A stretch of 64,000 nucleotides of DNA from Cadophora sp. MPI-SDFR-AT-0126 (lineage: Eukaryota > Ascomycota > Leotiomycetes > Helotiales > Ploettnerulaceae): the NCBI GenBank assembly GCA_020747065.1, contig JAGMVK010000002.1, positions 2,914,001-2,978,000 of the forward strand, given 5' to 3'. Made by a program: the position numbers and the translations under genes. The notes under the pieces are model-generated. The model did no database searches. It was given only the letters and a program-made list of their open reading frames with translations, and was not told the DNA's origin. Positions 21,269-33,334 of this stretch are shown in pieces (positions within the stretch are counted from its first letter, which is position 1; every line of letters starts with the position of its first letter).

Positions 21269-24040
21269 CTACTCGCTATCCGATTCCGATGAAACCGCTT
21301 CCCATACCGTCTTTGGTGCCGCAGTGCTCCTGGTACCGCGGTTCGATGGTGTTGGTTGCTCCTTTGATGCTTTCTTTGCTGCGGCCTTGGTACCTGCGGT
21401 CTTGCTTGGGGTGGCATCTACTTCTGGTGTGACCTGGGACGTGCTTTTTGGTACTGGGGCCTTGCTCGGGGTGATATCTGGATTTGGTGAGGCCTGGGAT
21501 GTCTTTTTTGATACCGCTGTCTTATTTGGAGTGGTGTTCGGCTCTGTTGAAGCACCGGAGTCCGGTACCCAAGTGGGCGGTGCATTCTTGCTTGGAGTCC
21601 TGTTGTGGTCTGGCATTGGAGCAGTTCTGGGGTACTGGTGGGGTGTCGCTGATGGAACCATGGTACCGAACAGTTTACCGTTGGGTGTATTTCCCCAACC
21701 GTTTAGGTTCACATGATCCTCGATGTCATGTGTCATCTCCGATATAGAACCCTTCCTAGGTAGCCCCCATACCTGACATAATTGTCGCAAAAATGGGGTA
21801 CGGTTATCACGGGGGTCTGTAACTCTCCATGTGTGATTCATCTTGTTCCTATTGGTGCTTGCAGCTTGAACCGGCTTGAAGACGAAATCTGCGTATCGGC
21901 CTGTTCTGCTGCGTTTACTCCTAGAAGCCCCTGGCGATGCTGGTGTATCCTCAGTCTCTTTGTTCTTGGCATCGTCATTGTCCTCTGGTTCATCGTCCTC
22001 TGTCCTATTTCGCTTGCTATAACGTCGTCCCTGTGGCGTAATTGTAGACGCTGTGGAAGATTCAGGAGATTTCAGATTGTTCTTATTCTTGGGTACCATC
22101 GATGGTGGCTCAACACTGGAAACGGCTGGTGTGAGAGTGTTGGGGCCGACCGGTGCAACGCTGGGTGTAGCGCTCTTGATTTGAGTCTGGAAAATCGGTC
22201 CCCTCTGTGATAAGCGCTGCTGGTACCATTCCATTGATTGTTCCGCGCAGCTTTTGTCTTGTTCCTGCGGGGGTTGGGGTTCGGCAGCGAGAAGTACCGG
22301 TGGCGATGAAAGGGCCTTAAAAAGGATTCCCGCCGTAGGTATTGTCAAGTCTGATGATTCATATGGTGACAAATAGTCCGACTTGACCTGGTGCTGACGT
22401 TGGTAATCATCGGCGCTTGTGTCTAGTACTGGTGTCAAGTCACGTCGTTCAGCAAAAGTTGGTGGTACCAGTCCCAGCGTTTGTGTACCGATGGAACACA
22501 TAACATCACTGATGAGAGATACCACTGATCTGTGGGAGACTCGAACTATTGACTCTGGTAACGCATCTAGAATAGTAACTGGATTGGTGACATTTTGCAG
22601 TGCCCTGGTGCATTCGGCTATAACTGCTTGACTGTCTGCTAGGCTTTGGTTGAGCTTATCTCGAATGAGAAAGATTTGCTGAGAGAATCCTGGTCCCACT
22701 ACATTTGGGTCATGAGGAACCGCGAGTTTATTCAGCGCTTCGTCAAAGAGTTGTATACATTCGGATAGAATCTGTTGGTTTCGTTCCGCGTCCGCTACCA
22801 TAGAGATATAGGCACCATGAAACATCGCCCCTGATGTCATGGCGTGGGGTATAATCTCCCAGCTTGCCTTGGTAGCCTCGTAACCCCTGGTCGGAACGTG
22901 GTTCAAAATCGTCTCCCTGTCTGGTACATGAAAGGCCACGGAACCGTCTTGTTCTTGTCGTTTAATCACCTCGTCCAGAGCCTCGCAGGCAGCATCGAAA
23001 ACGCTCGGAACCCCAATGGGCTGGAATGGCTGCAAAGCTGTACCAACTGGTGCCTGTGCTGGTTTCATATTCCGGTTCAGCTTCGCTAGTTTCTTCTGGC
23101 GTCGTTGTTCCTGGGGTTCTTGGAGCACTGGTAAAAGTACCTCACGCTGACACCCAGGTTCAGGGAGGAACACGAAATAGTGATGGAAGTTGCTCCACAT
23201 TTCGTCGGTGATAGCAGACGGATGGAACCCCTTGCCACCATAAATAATAACATCTCCGTTGGGACATATCGAATATGCGATTCTTTCATCTGGAATCCAT
23301 TCGCCGTCTTTAGGGTAATCAACGTAGTTGAATCGTGGCCGAAAGGCTGAACCGAACGGAACTCTCTGGGAATATGGATGGCCGTCGTCAGGATTAACAT
23401 CCGCCGGAAACCAGGTTCCCAGCTCTCCATTCTTAATATCGGTGAATGCGGCACCCAAATAAGCATCCCCTGGTCGAATGCCTACTGGTACTGGTAGTAG
23501 GCCGTTCGTACTCTCGAAAGCAAGGCCGCCTTTGTCGGTGATCTGTAAAACAGAAGTACATAGCTTGCTCTGACGAGTCTTCTTGTTTACGGGAACTTCG
23601 TAATAAGGCATCCTTGTCTGGTAGATTCCTCGCGGTACCTCGCCGTTAATGTCGGTATATGTCAGCGGTTCATCGTCCTCTCTGCTCCATAACCGGAATT
23701 GCTCAACGTCGGGTTGGTCACGTGTAAAATCCGTGACTTCTCCGGTCTTGTACCGAGTCGGGTGATCGTTCCTCGCGATATCCGGGTGCAGGAGTCGGTC
23801 GCGGAGGCCAGCGTAGATACTGGGAACTGACACTTGTCGTAGCAGCTCGGGTGCCTCTGTAGACGTGATCAATGGAGCACTCCCCTGAGTCGGCGTGGCG
23901 GTTCCTGTGGGTGGTGCGAGGACTTCTGGCAGTGATTTGGCGGTTCCCGGAGGTGCACCTGAAGCAGGCGGCGGTGTCTTGACTTGTGGTACATCGGACT
24001 CGTCAGGAGGTGCCTTGTTCTTCCCTTTAGTATAGCCCAT
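21269..24040 (-). CDS. Unrecognised 923-residue island protein with basic Pro/Thr/Lys-rich tail
   Basis: One uninterrupted exon encodes 923 residues from the ATG at 24040. The frame is open for a further 75 codons upstream, but MGYTKGKNK begins the hydrophilic protein and was chosen as the start. No family is recognised. Residues 1-70 are Pro/Thr-rich. A globular part at about 85-300 includes GDVIIYGGKGFHPSAITDEMW. A helical middle follows, then a basic, Ser/Thr-rich C-terminal third. The tail has three 20-residue repeats starting near 837, each opening TPNK or TPSK, ending in an acidic SSESDSE. TPSK-like units are common in DNA-binding proteins, so nucleic-acid binding is a guess. The long intact frame beside RIP-like blocks suggests recent arrival or selection. 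GGTACC sites are frequent within it. It could be a transposon-encoded or cargo gene. Confidence 0.75.
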   Translation of the reverse strand: MGYTKGKNKAPPDESDVPQVKTPPPASGAPPGTAKSLPEVLAPPTGTATPTQGSAPLITSTEAPELLRQVSVPSIYAGLRDRLLHPDIARNDHPTRYKTGEVTDFTRDQPDVEQFRLWSREDDEPLTYTDINGEVPRGIYQTRMPYYEVPVNKKTRQSKLCTSVLQITDKGGLAFESTNGLLPVPVGIRPGDAYLGAAFTDIKNGELGTWFPADVNPDDGHPYSQRVPFGSAFRPRFNYVDYPKDGEWIPDERIAYSICPNGDVIIYGGKGFHPSAITDEMWSNFHHYFVFLPEPGCQREVLLPVLQEPQEQRRQKKLAKLNRNMKPAQAPVGTALQPFQPIGVPSVFDAACEALDEVIKRQEQDGSVAFHVPDRETILNHVPTRGYEATKASWEIIPHAMTSGAMFHGAYISMVADAERNQQILSECIQLFDEALNKLAVPHDPNVVGPGFSQQIFLIRDKLNQSLADSQAVIAECTRALQNVTNPVTILDALPESIVRVSHRSVVSLISDVMCSIGTQTLGLVPPTFAERRDLTPVLDTSADDYQRQHQVKSDYLSPYESSDLTIPTAGILFKALSSPPVLLAAEPQPPQEQDKSCAEQSMEWYQQRLSQRGPIFQTQIKSATPSVAPVGPNTLTPAVSSVEPPSMVPKNKNNLKSPESSTASTITPQGRRYSKRNRTEDDEPEDNDDAKNKETEDTPASPGASRSKRSRTGRYADFVFKPVQAASTNRNKMNHTWRVTDPRDNRTPFLRQLCQVWGLPRKGSISEMTHDIEDHVNLNGWGNTPNGKLFGTMVPSATPHQYPRTAPMPDHNRTPSKNAPPTWVPDSGASTEPNTTPNKTAVSKKTSQASPNPDITPSKAPVPKSTSQVTPEVDATPSKTAGTKAAAKKASKEQPTPSNRGTRSTAAPKTVWEAVSSESDSE

Positions 24041-25548
24041 CTCGATCGATTGTGATGTCGTGGAGGATGTGCGTATGAACTGAATTGGTGCTATGCACAA
24101 AGGGTGTACGAATTGAATTGGTACTGTGAAGGAAAGGGCAGAAATTGAGTTGGTGCCGGAAAGCAAGTATGCGCGCGTTGTGTACTGCAAAATTTCTTGT
24201 TTGGTGTTGATGCTTGATGTTGGTAGAGCGCGACCCGAAAGTAAACAACACCAAAATTCCGTCACGTGGACTACCTAGCGAGAGAATGTTTCAACTTGTC
24301 AAGAAAGCCTAGAATGTCCTCTTATAATACTAATGCTGATTCTCACGTTATAGTGCGATACCTTAAGTGTTTGATTTTATAACATAATGGCCTGGTGCAG
24401 TCGATAGGGCCTTCGCATAATCTTCTTGATAATATATTCCTCGGCGCCTTACTTATCCTGTACCGGATCTGGTTCAGGTTAGTCTTTCTGAAACGAGTCT
24501 GTTCTTGGTTCTCAAATAATTTAGCCAGTGCTCTTTGTGGTGTAGCTATACCACTGTTCGGAATCTCGATACTTGCGAGAGCAAATAGATGAGGGTTCTG
24601 ATGATGGTTATCACTACGTGAACGATGAGCCGCTAGTACGTCCTGGTTCCTTGGTCGAAAAGCTCGGTTCCCTAGGATTACCAATTCTGTTATTAAAGAA
24701 GTTATATATCTTCTCTCGTAGTTGGTTCCTCTTGTAACTACCCCATGCTACTTGCGACTCAGCCTATAGTCAGAAAGGGGTTCGACTTTGTAGCAGGCGG
24801 CTCCACGAGTGGGCGATACCACTGGCGCAGCGAATAACACGCTTCTTCTGCCTTTTGATCGACTCCTTCGCTTAGTAGTCTCGATGCGAGTGATACTGAA
24901 ATGAATCTTTCCTCTCCCACTACTACTACTCTCCACTTCTCTTTTTGGAGTTATTCAAGACACCTTTATTGCAGGAGTGCATAGGTGCACCCTGATTCCC
25001 TATCTCAGGCCTGGTACGCCTTAGTTCTACAATTTTCGAAGGTTGGCAGTAGACTAGAGGTGATGGAGATTGATAAGTTGTGCAGGCGTATTGTGCGGTC
25101 GTGGGGGAATCCTGGGGTGTTGGTGCAAGTCGGTTGTGATTGAGTGCTATGGTACAGAAAGGTAGAGAGAGAGGGCCGCGAAGATGTTGCGCTACTGGTT
25201 CCGGCAGGAAAGGTACAGGTAGTAGGCTTGTTGGCTAGTCTTCTCACGATTCAAACTTCAATTTTCTACCAGTTGCTATGGTACCAAGGGATACTTTCAA
25301 GTCGTGAGCAGCCTGGTTCCATTTTTACTACGTAACACTTCCGCTAAGGGGCACCAGATAGTGATGTTGGAAAATAATGCCCACTAGTACCAATGTACCT
25401 TTCCACATTGGTACTGGCCCTCAATAATCCAGGTACATTAATCCACAACCTGGTGAGAACTTCTCGTGCTATACTGCCACTCGACAACTGCTTCGTACTG
25501 CCACACATCCACTAAAAGCGGTCTAGTGGGCGATACTCAGCAAGCTAT
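24041..25548. other. Intergenic island DNA, no supported gene
   Basis: Only short frames are seen. A short palindrome near 25388-25415 can fold as GTACCAATGT / ACATTGGTAC around a TCCACC-like loop. The first 200 bases are probably the promoter of the 923-residue protein. Confidence 0.45.
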
Positions 25549-26938
25549 CTATCCTTGGAACTCCTCGTATATCTTCAAACACAACAACCACAAAGTAAAC
25601 CCCGCATCATTCAAGGCATTATGGCATTCGCGCCGATCTCTGCCTAGCAGAGTCTCTACCAGAAACTCCAATCCAGGTTGACGTCTACCAACGCGTGGGT
25701 GACTAGCGAAAATGGCCTGCGTATCTAGAGTCTTAAAGTAGCCGTATTGAGGGCGACCGGGGTCAACAAATCCTTGGAAGTCGTCGAGGGCCGTAATCTT
25801 ATGCTACTCCATAGTTAGTTCAATATTCAGCATATAGAATGATTGAAACATACCTTTCGACAGCTTGATGGTTCGGCCCTAGCATCATGAAGCACCAAGC
25901 AAACATCATCCTGGTTCTGACCCAAAGTATAGTACAAAATTTCCTGTCTCATACACTCATTCAAGTCCTCATCGTTGATAACCTTCGAGGTCTAGGAGAG
26001 ACAATTAGCCAGCGGCGTATTCGAATACCATGTACACTCACCCCATCACCAAAGACGTTTCGCCGGTCATTCCTGTACTTCTTCTCCACATCCCAATGAC
26101 CCGGCCTGAAATATAGCTGATCCCTTGTCATCAAATGGTAGAAGTCGGTTTCGGAAGGTAAAAAAGGTGCGTGTCGAAGACGATCTAACAGATCTTGTGA
26201 AATATGAACCGAGGCGAAACCGACTTGGGAAATGTGGCCAATTCGCGAAGTCTCAAAGTCGCAGGCAATATACGTACGAGGCTTGCACCACCAAGACAGA
26301 GGCCGAGCCGCACGCGCCATGTCATGAATGAAGCTATGTTGAGGGGGGGTGAAGCTCCATGCGGAAGTAACATCTTGGCCAGCGGTGAGTGGTGTAGTAA
26401 GAGAGGATTTGTTCGGTGTCGACACGGCGGATTGCGAAATAACAATGACTCGAGGGGCATTAGATTCATCGTCAGAACTATTAACACTTATGTCATCTAT
26501 TTCAAATTAGTGCACTGAAACATATGAGGAACCACAAAGAGACGTACCGTTGTAGGCCGAGAAGCTGTCCGATTCATCCCCAAGTTCCAGACCCTCTAGA
26601 AGATCATTATTCATAGCAGCGGCATCCTCCATCTCCACATCAGGAGCGTCGACTCCTGAGGAGTCCAGCGGTTCCACCACAGGGGCGGGCAACCGGGCCT
26701 CCTCAGGAGCGACGGCTCCAACACCAACCAGCGAAGTCTTGTTGTGATATATTCTCTGCTGCTGAAAGATTCCCATGGCGGCAGCATCGTGTGGGTTATG
26801 GCGTAATGTTTCTCGTGCAGCTATCTGTGCCTCCGAACGCCTCTTCTCGTTCTTATTCTTCCTCTGGCGCTCTGAGAGCTTGACATAGTTAGGGTCTGGG
26901 ATATATGATGTGTCACGTGGGATCTTCGGAGGAGGCAT
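25549..26938 (-). CDS. DEDDh exonuclease-like protein (RNase H fold, Gfd2/YDR514C-like)
   Basis: Four exons (26548-26938, 26042-26496, 25854-25991, 25549-25803, minus strand) give 412 residues. The N-terminal 200 residues are hydrophilic and probably disordered, with a basic patch KNKNEKRRSEAQIAAR and acidic stretches. The C-terminal half has the ordered acidic motifs of a DEDDh nuclease: YIACDFET (Asp and Glu near 210 and 212), LVLHDARAE (His-Asp near 317-318) and CHNALNDAGFT (His near 389, Asp near 394). This order fits Gfd2/YDR514C-like C-terminal domains found in many fungi. All four introns restore frame and motif. Substrate is unknown; RNA or single-stranded DNA would be usual. A damaged paralogue lies at 34.6-35.6 kb on the other strand. 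Confidence 0.82.
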
Positions 26939-29900
26939 CGATCCATCGGCAAAAGCTCCACCTTGTAGGGTTCCATCTGCCTATATCTCGTTAGCAATCA
27001 TGAATGGCAGTGAGACGACCGTGCATTGCTAGTAGACAGATGGCCTGGTTAACAGAGTAAGAGGAGTGTTGCAGGTGGTACTGTGTGAGGAGGGTGCCAC
27101 ATAGCGACAAAGTGCGTCAAGACTGCGAGCACAACGCAGATGATGAAATGGTAACTCGTAAAACCTTCGGATGAAAGTGAGATAAGATCCCGTAGTGATG
27201 CATGCACCGCAAAGCGGCGGTGGAGAGTCGTAAAGTGGAGGTGACGGGTGTTAGGTTGATAGACTGAGAGCAAGGAACGAAACAAGAAGCCAAGGTAAAC
27301 TCACTCTCTTCCGCTTGCCACGCTTATGCTTCGTCATCTAGAAGAACAATATAGTCAGCACGCGTACTCAAGCATCGATACTGATGGATACGATTGCGTG
27401 GTGGATGGAATCTGCTGAAGTGATGTCTTGCGGCACCAGAACACTCGGAACTCCAACGTGCAGGCTTATGCAGGAATGGAGGTCAATTACCTTGGCTATG
27501 GTGCGATCGGCTTGAAGTAGAAAGGGAAAGGAGAAGAGGAGAAGATAGAAATTCCAATTAAAAGAGTGTGGGATCCCCTTGGGGTGGGAACTGGAGAACC
27601 AAAGGAGTTGGAGAAGCCCCCACGATGCTATCCTCTTGCCCCCACTAGCACCACACTAATTACTCAGCGCTCAATGCCACGGCAGGAGCCAGAACCAGCC
27701 CCAACCTCATCATGTACACAGGGAAACCATCTCAATAATATCAAGCACTATTCATTTAGTCAATCCACACTATGTTACTTATTACTGCTGCCAACCGTCC
27801 CAAGTCGAGCTCCGATAGAGCTCCAGAAGTCTACTCAACCAAAAGTCCAACGAAGCAGGATACCTTCGCATATTGATCAATTCGAAACGCGTCAATGACA
27901 GAAGATACGACGAAGTCTTCTAAATGTTCGACTTGTACTCGACTTGGATTGTTGCTGGAAAATCTGCAGGTTCGTCTACATTGTCTCGTTGATGGTGCAA
28001 GAACTGACATCTGCAGGAGGGAAAGGGAATCATCTAAGTCGGCAGCCTTGCACAACTCTCCCTAGACCGATAAAGACGACATAAAAGAAACGATCTCTAC
28101 GAAGTGGTGGCATATTGGAAAGTGAAGGGCCATGAAGTCTTGAAACGATACGCCGCCTATGAATGCGTGGCCCACTAAGACGAACGAGTAACAGAGGCGA
28201 CAGCGTCGACAACGCGCAGAACTCCCAGCGTCCACCGTCACCGCCACATCATATACACTGAAACTCCGGCTACGAAAAGGCCATGGCATATTGGCTAGTT
28301 TTTCAGTCATGCGCAGGAGCCGGACAATGCATTGAACCAGAAAGCGACCGAGAGAATGGAAATCCTTGACTTCGCTGCAACTCTGCAGAAGTCAATCAGG
28401 AGGACTTGTGACCAACACCGGCGCCAATCGGCATCAACACGATGACCTCAGAATAAACAATGCAATCTGCAGCTGTAGTAGTGGTGGAATGCTTCAACAA
28501 CTCAAGGGGTACAACAAGAATAGAAATGCGTGAGATACGCTCCGGAAACGCGTGGAGAGGATATGCTGACTTGTTTTGCCGCATCTAGACAGATACCCCT
28601 CATAAAGAGAAAGACCGGATGTTGAGATAATCTGGGGGACAAGAATTTGTGGTGATGAACCGTGGATTCATTTCTGGCAGAAATAAGGGCTGCCTCCATG
28701 ACTGCAAGAAATTGTGTCGTGCAATACTCTGCTTTTCGATAGGTTCTCGCCTAGTTATTCATGAATAATAACATCTCAGGGTCTTTGTGGAATATCAATT
28801 CCTACTCGGTACTGGGTTGGTGGGCATTGCTTTCTTCGGAGTGTGTCTGTTCTTTAGTAGAGCAATAGCTCGTCCCGCGATACTTCCCCCGCCCACTGCC
28901 CCAGATTATCAGAAATACCTTGACCGAGTGATTCCAATGTTTGGCACCAAAGTTTGGTGTAACTGTCGACACGCGTTGAATTGTGCTAGTACCAATGTTC
29001 CTCTCCGTTAACTGTGCTGGGTATTGGCAGAGGGTCGTCCTAATGGAGCTGGTGCCTCTTCGGTTCCCTTCCCCACCAACGAGCACCAACGAGCATCTTT
29101 CGGCGGAGACAATTCTTAATTCTTTCGGATAGATTCGTTAGCTGAAGATGGGCACCAGGCGGTACTAATGCGATGAATTAAGTGGAAGCTACCTCTTGAC
29201 AGTCGTTGGGCGGGATATCTCGTCGGTGTGATGAGGAAGGACAAGAAAGGATTCACAACTAGAGATGGACTTACGATTGACGGTCAGGTTGAGATTGCTG
29301 CCATCCCATGACCACTTGCTTCCATACGTTGCCTTGTGGAGGATGTCAAAAATGCGAACGCGTGAGGTTGAGATAAGGATTTGATTTTGCCCAGGCACAG
29401 GGGCGCCACTAGGCGCGGTGTGTGACACCGTCGCGCAACACTCTAACTCGAATTAGGAACAATATCCCCACTCTTAACATGAGATGTTTATAGGTCGATG
29501 AAGCGAGATGAGAAAGGATAAACAATAAAACCTTTCGGTTCCGTGGGGGAACTGTCAGCCTCACAGTCGAGATTAGTCTCGATAGAGCCAAAGTACGTTC
29601 GCATACGGAGGTACCGGCTTGTCAATTGCAAAAGATCGCAAAGTGGAATGCTCGAAGAATACGAAAGGGAACATCTTGCACCTGAACTTGTATTGGTTGA
29701 AATTGGAAGAAAATTGCAAAAGTCAAGAATATTCAATTGCTCTCCAAGCTAGCATGTGGTGCAACTTTGGTGATTTCTCTTCACACTTCTACCGCTAATT
29801 GAGAGAAGTTGAGAAGCCTGCGTTTCGGGGACCGTCTGACAGTTACCTGTAAAATTCCCCCCGAACTGCGACTTACTTTCAAAGTTTGAAAGATAGTCCA

Positions 29901-30565
29901 CTCTTGCGTGGTACTCGCCTAGACGTCGCTGGAGTGATCCTTGAGAATTAACTACTAGACTCTAGTAGAAAGTCCTCGGGGTTCACGTGATTTTATGGTA
30001 TGACCAAGGCTATGTTCTGGATGAAGGATTACTTTTGTTCGTTATAGATGATAGGACAATCTAGTATTACAATCAAAATCATAGGATGCTGCTCTAATAA
30101 TCTGTACATGCGCTTGAATTGATGGTTGAATTCATGAGGGCGCCATGAAATGATGAGGTGCTCGGGTTGTTCGAGGCAAATAGGTACCTAGTGGTGGCTG
30201 CTTATATCCAATTACATCATGAAATAATTCATAGATGGGGAAGTAGCATTTGATCTATCGTTCTGCAGGTGGTGGCTGTATATTTGGTGGGTGCATTGGG
30301 TGAGCGTATTTGTTGGCTTGTGCCTGCCGTTGGACATCATCCAAAGGGTTTTGGAATGAGCATATCTTCACGCTTTCCCCTTCATTCCCTCTTCTCTTCT
30401 TTTCTCTTCTGTTCTAACACTCAACCAAATTCCCTACTCCCTCCACTCGTTTTTGGACCCTCTCCAACATTTTGGAAGCCTTTCTTTGTTTTCTGCTTTC
30501 CTTTGGTAGATAGTCCCTCTTTCGGTTCCACCACTTGTCTTCCTCCTCGCGTACAGTCAGTCACG
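26939..30565. other. 3.6 kb island stretch without a supported gene
   Basis: No open frame here shows a domain, and there is no convincing exon chain. Composition is close to normal, unlike the AT-rich edges. A 97-aa upstream frame at 30269 runs through the pyrimidine-rich leader of the next gene and is not credible. Small ancient gene remnants cannot be excluded. Confidence 0.45.
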
Positions 30566-33334
30566 ATGTCAGGCATGTTTCGATCGTTGATGGGCGCCTT
30601 GGGCTATGCACCTATCTCGGAACCTTCACCGAAGTAAGTAGTTATTCTCTTACATCTCTTGCAGCACTTCTCCAAGGATGTCACAATACCACTTCCCAGA
30701 TTTGCCGCCACCACGAACAGCCATTGAATGCTGTATACACCATCACTTAATGGGGGTATCACTTTCTCTTCCGTTGTTTATCACAGAAGATTGAGTTGGC
30801 TCTATCATCAAGTCGCCGCTATCACATCCATGACTGCTTCGATGCATCGCAGACGAAGTTGCAATCATCACCATGGACGTGCCGTCGTTCCATCTCTATG
30901 CTGGCTTGATCATTGCTATCTCTGGACACGCTAACCACATCGTAGACCAATCAAGAAGATGTCTCCGTCCTCCATGAGACGAGTAGCAGAACACAACAGG
31001 AAAAATGGTCGATCCAATGATCATTTGCCCATCAACCTGACTGAGGAGCCTGCCTGTAAGTACCCACCATCACCAGACTGCAGCAATATGACTGATCCAC
31101 CAATAGCCAAGAAGCACAAACCATCCACACCAGATGCCTCCCAAGACCGCCGTAAGGTGGATGGACGGAATCTGGAGTCTGGTTCCGGTGTCCGTGACAA
31201 GGTCATCCACGACACCACCATGGCTTTCAAGGACACTGTTCACATTGACCAACTGGAGATGTTTGTCGACTTCATCCTGAACTATTTTCAAGGTATCGCA
31301 ACACCAGACTTTTCGAGCACAATGGTTTCTGGGGTGCGCAAATACTTCAAGGATGACACCTGCGGTCGGGATCTGTTGGTACTTACTTTGACAACAAAGA
31401 TTCAGAATGCCATGGAATTGTCATCGGTATGTGCCACTACCCTTGGTTCTAACAATTGCTGACCCTGACCAACAGCCTGCACCATCAACATCTCCTACGC
31501 CTTCCACTAACACGACACCATCTTCCACAATGCAAACGAATCCCATTGTTGTTGCTACAAATCTGGTTGATCATGGAGGAGAAGCTGTAAGTCCACCTTA
31601 GCAATAGCACCGGAGTCATGTTAACTTCTGGTTCCAGGTTCCACCCCAGAATGAGGCTACTCCTCGGGACAACGCATTGGAATTGAGTAGTCTATCCAGT
31701 TCCAACGGTAAAGAAGTCGTTCGTCCACGGCCAATTTCTGCTGCCAAGACTGCAGCGAGTACCACATCAAAGGGCAAAGAAGTTATTCGTCCACAGCCAG
31801 GTGCCTCCTCAAACCGCCTTGAGGTGGAAGGACTGGAACCTGGTTGCTTGACTTTAGATACGGACTTCATGGTACATTCGTCTTGTGTTTGGTCGACCCC
31901 ACGCTAACACATTTACAGTGCTCATTGGGCTCAGTCCCGCTCAAGAGTCTACCTTGGAAGTTGAATGAGGGCGATCTCATCAAAACCAACGAATGCATAC
32001 AGTTATGGAAGAACACCAAGTCGACCCATGTTCCAGACAACATTCATAATATCAAACCCTACCAGGTGAAAAGCGATGTCGTTGATGTTCGCCCAACCGT
32101 TGAGTGCTTGATTGGGGTACTGAGGTCTCCTATGACATTACTCCTATTGCGTCATGTTGCCATCATCACACAGACTATCCTCATGGAACATCCAGAAACA
32201 TGCTTCTCTTGTGACCTGCAAGTTGTACTCTGCTGGGATTGCAACGAACACAAAGACAACGTTTCTACGACACGAAGCAGTACTTCCCAATTCGCTAAAG
32301 TCTACACCCTCGCTCGCTTTCTTACGCTCTGTTCGGGAGATTTCACATCATATCGGGATACTTTGGCATTGCTGCGCTATATCACTTGGTGCAGCCATAT
32401 TTCTGGTGTGGCGTCATGTATCGATCCAAGCTGCCTCGAGGCCGAGACGGCTCTCCAGAACAACTGTCGGAAGAAGCACCATAGCCTACTTGATGTAAAG
32501 CAAGATCCCGGGTGCGAAGAACAACGCAAGTGTTTCCGACCGAAGCATATCGTCTCATACAGTCCGGTCGAGGGCAGGAGAGAGGGTCATGCAGCTGCGT
32601 TCAAGTTCAACCTTACATCCCTCCATGAAAACGATCTCAGCAAATATGCGGACTGGGTTCGAACAGCTGTTCGTATTGCATTTCACACATCAAATCCCCG
32701 CTTCGCCCAGCAATACCGCCCCTCTAACGAGGAGGTGGAGCTGTCGGCAGAGCCTCGGCGTGTAGAAGAGATTGACGACGCAAATGCACAAGTGGAACAG
32801 GACGACGATGATGAAGAACCGATCTCAGTCGCTGATAAGAACTTGGCTCGGCGGAGACGGATGAAAAAGTCGAATACTACCAGCAGCTCAAGTGGAACCA
32901 GAACCAATGTTGATCGGAGGTATGGTCAACATCTCAACCTGGTGTCAAGGATTTGCACTAATGAACCTAGTCATCAACCCCAAGACTGGTCATCCGTCCA
33001 GCCTGGTACCGAGGAGCATGTACAACTTGGGAGGAAGATTGCTGCTGGTCTTCGCCTCCACCGATTCAAGACCACTCAAGGCTTGTACATCAGATCAACG
33101 AAGTACTTCATTTGCTTTGATTGTCCATATCACCCAGGCTGGGAGGCAGTGAGGGGCTTTATAAACCACCTTGACAATGCACATCATGTATGCATGAAGC
33201 GGTGCCAGGATCTATTCAGGCCGATAGTTTGTGATTGGTGTGGATCGGGATTCGTCTCCACGGCGTCACTGGCTTTTCACTTTGAGGCATGTCCGGCCCG
33301 AGAAGATGTCCACAAAGAGGACCAACAGGAATGA
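30566..33334 (+). CDS. Unrecognised island protein with C-terminal Cys/His zinc-finger-like motifs
   Basis: Six exons (30566-30633, 30946-31055, 31107-31426, 31476-31586, 31638-31871, 31919-33334) give about 752 residues. An extra 51-nt intron at 32920-32970 is likely and would give 735. The first 250 residues are hydrophilic, with a duplicated KGKEVIRPQP / GKEVVRPRP element and Ser/Thr/Pro runs. The long last exon encodes a globular Cys-rich region (CFSCDLQVVLCWDCNEH, CSHISGVASCIDPSC), an acidic stretch with RRRRMKK next to it (possible nuclear signal), and two finger-like units near the end: CFDCPYHPGW...HLDNAHH and CDWCGSGF...HFEAC. DNA or RNA binding is likely but the family is not recognised. 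The first exon-intron choices are less certain than the last exon. It is intact and lies between the two exonuclease-like copies. Confidence 0.7.

Noticed and set aside
24388..24480. tRNA-like phrase (GGTGCAGTCGATAGGGCC followed by CGCATAATC, GGTTCAGGTT downstream)
   Set aside because: It resembles the A-box and anticodon region of a methionine tRNA, but arms do not pair, the B box is poor, and the length does not fit. At most a degraded tRNA-derived repeat.
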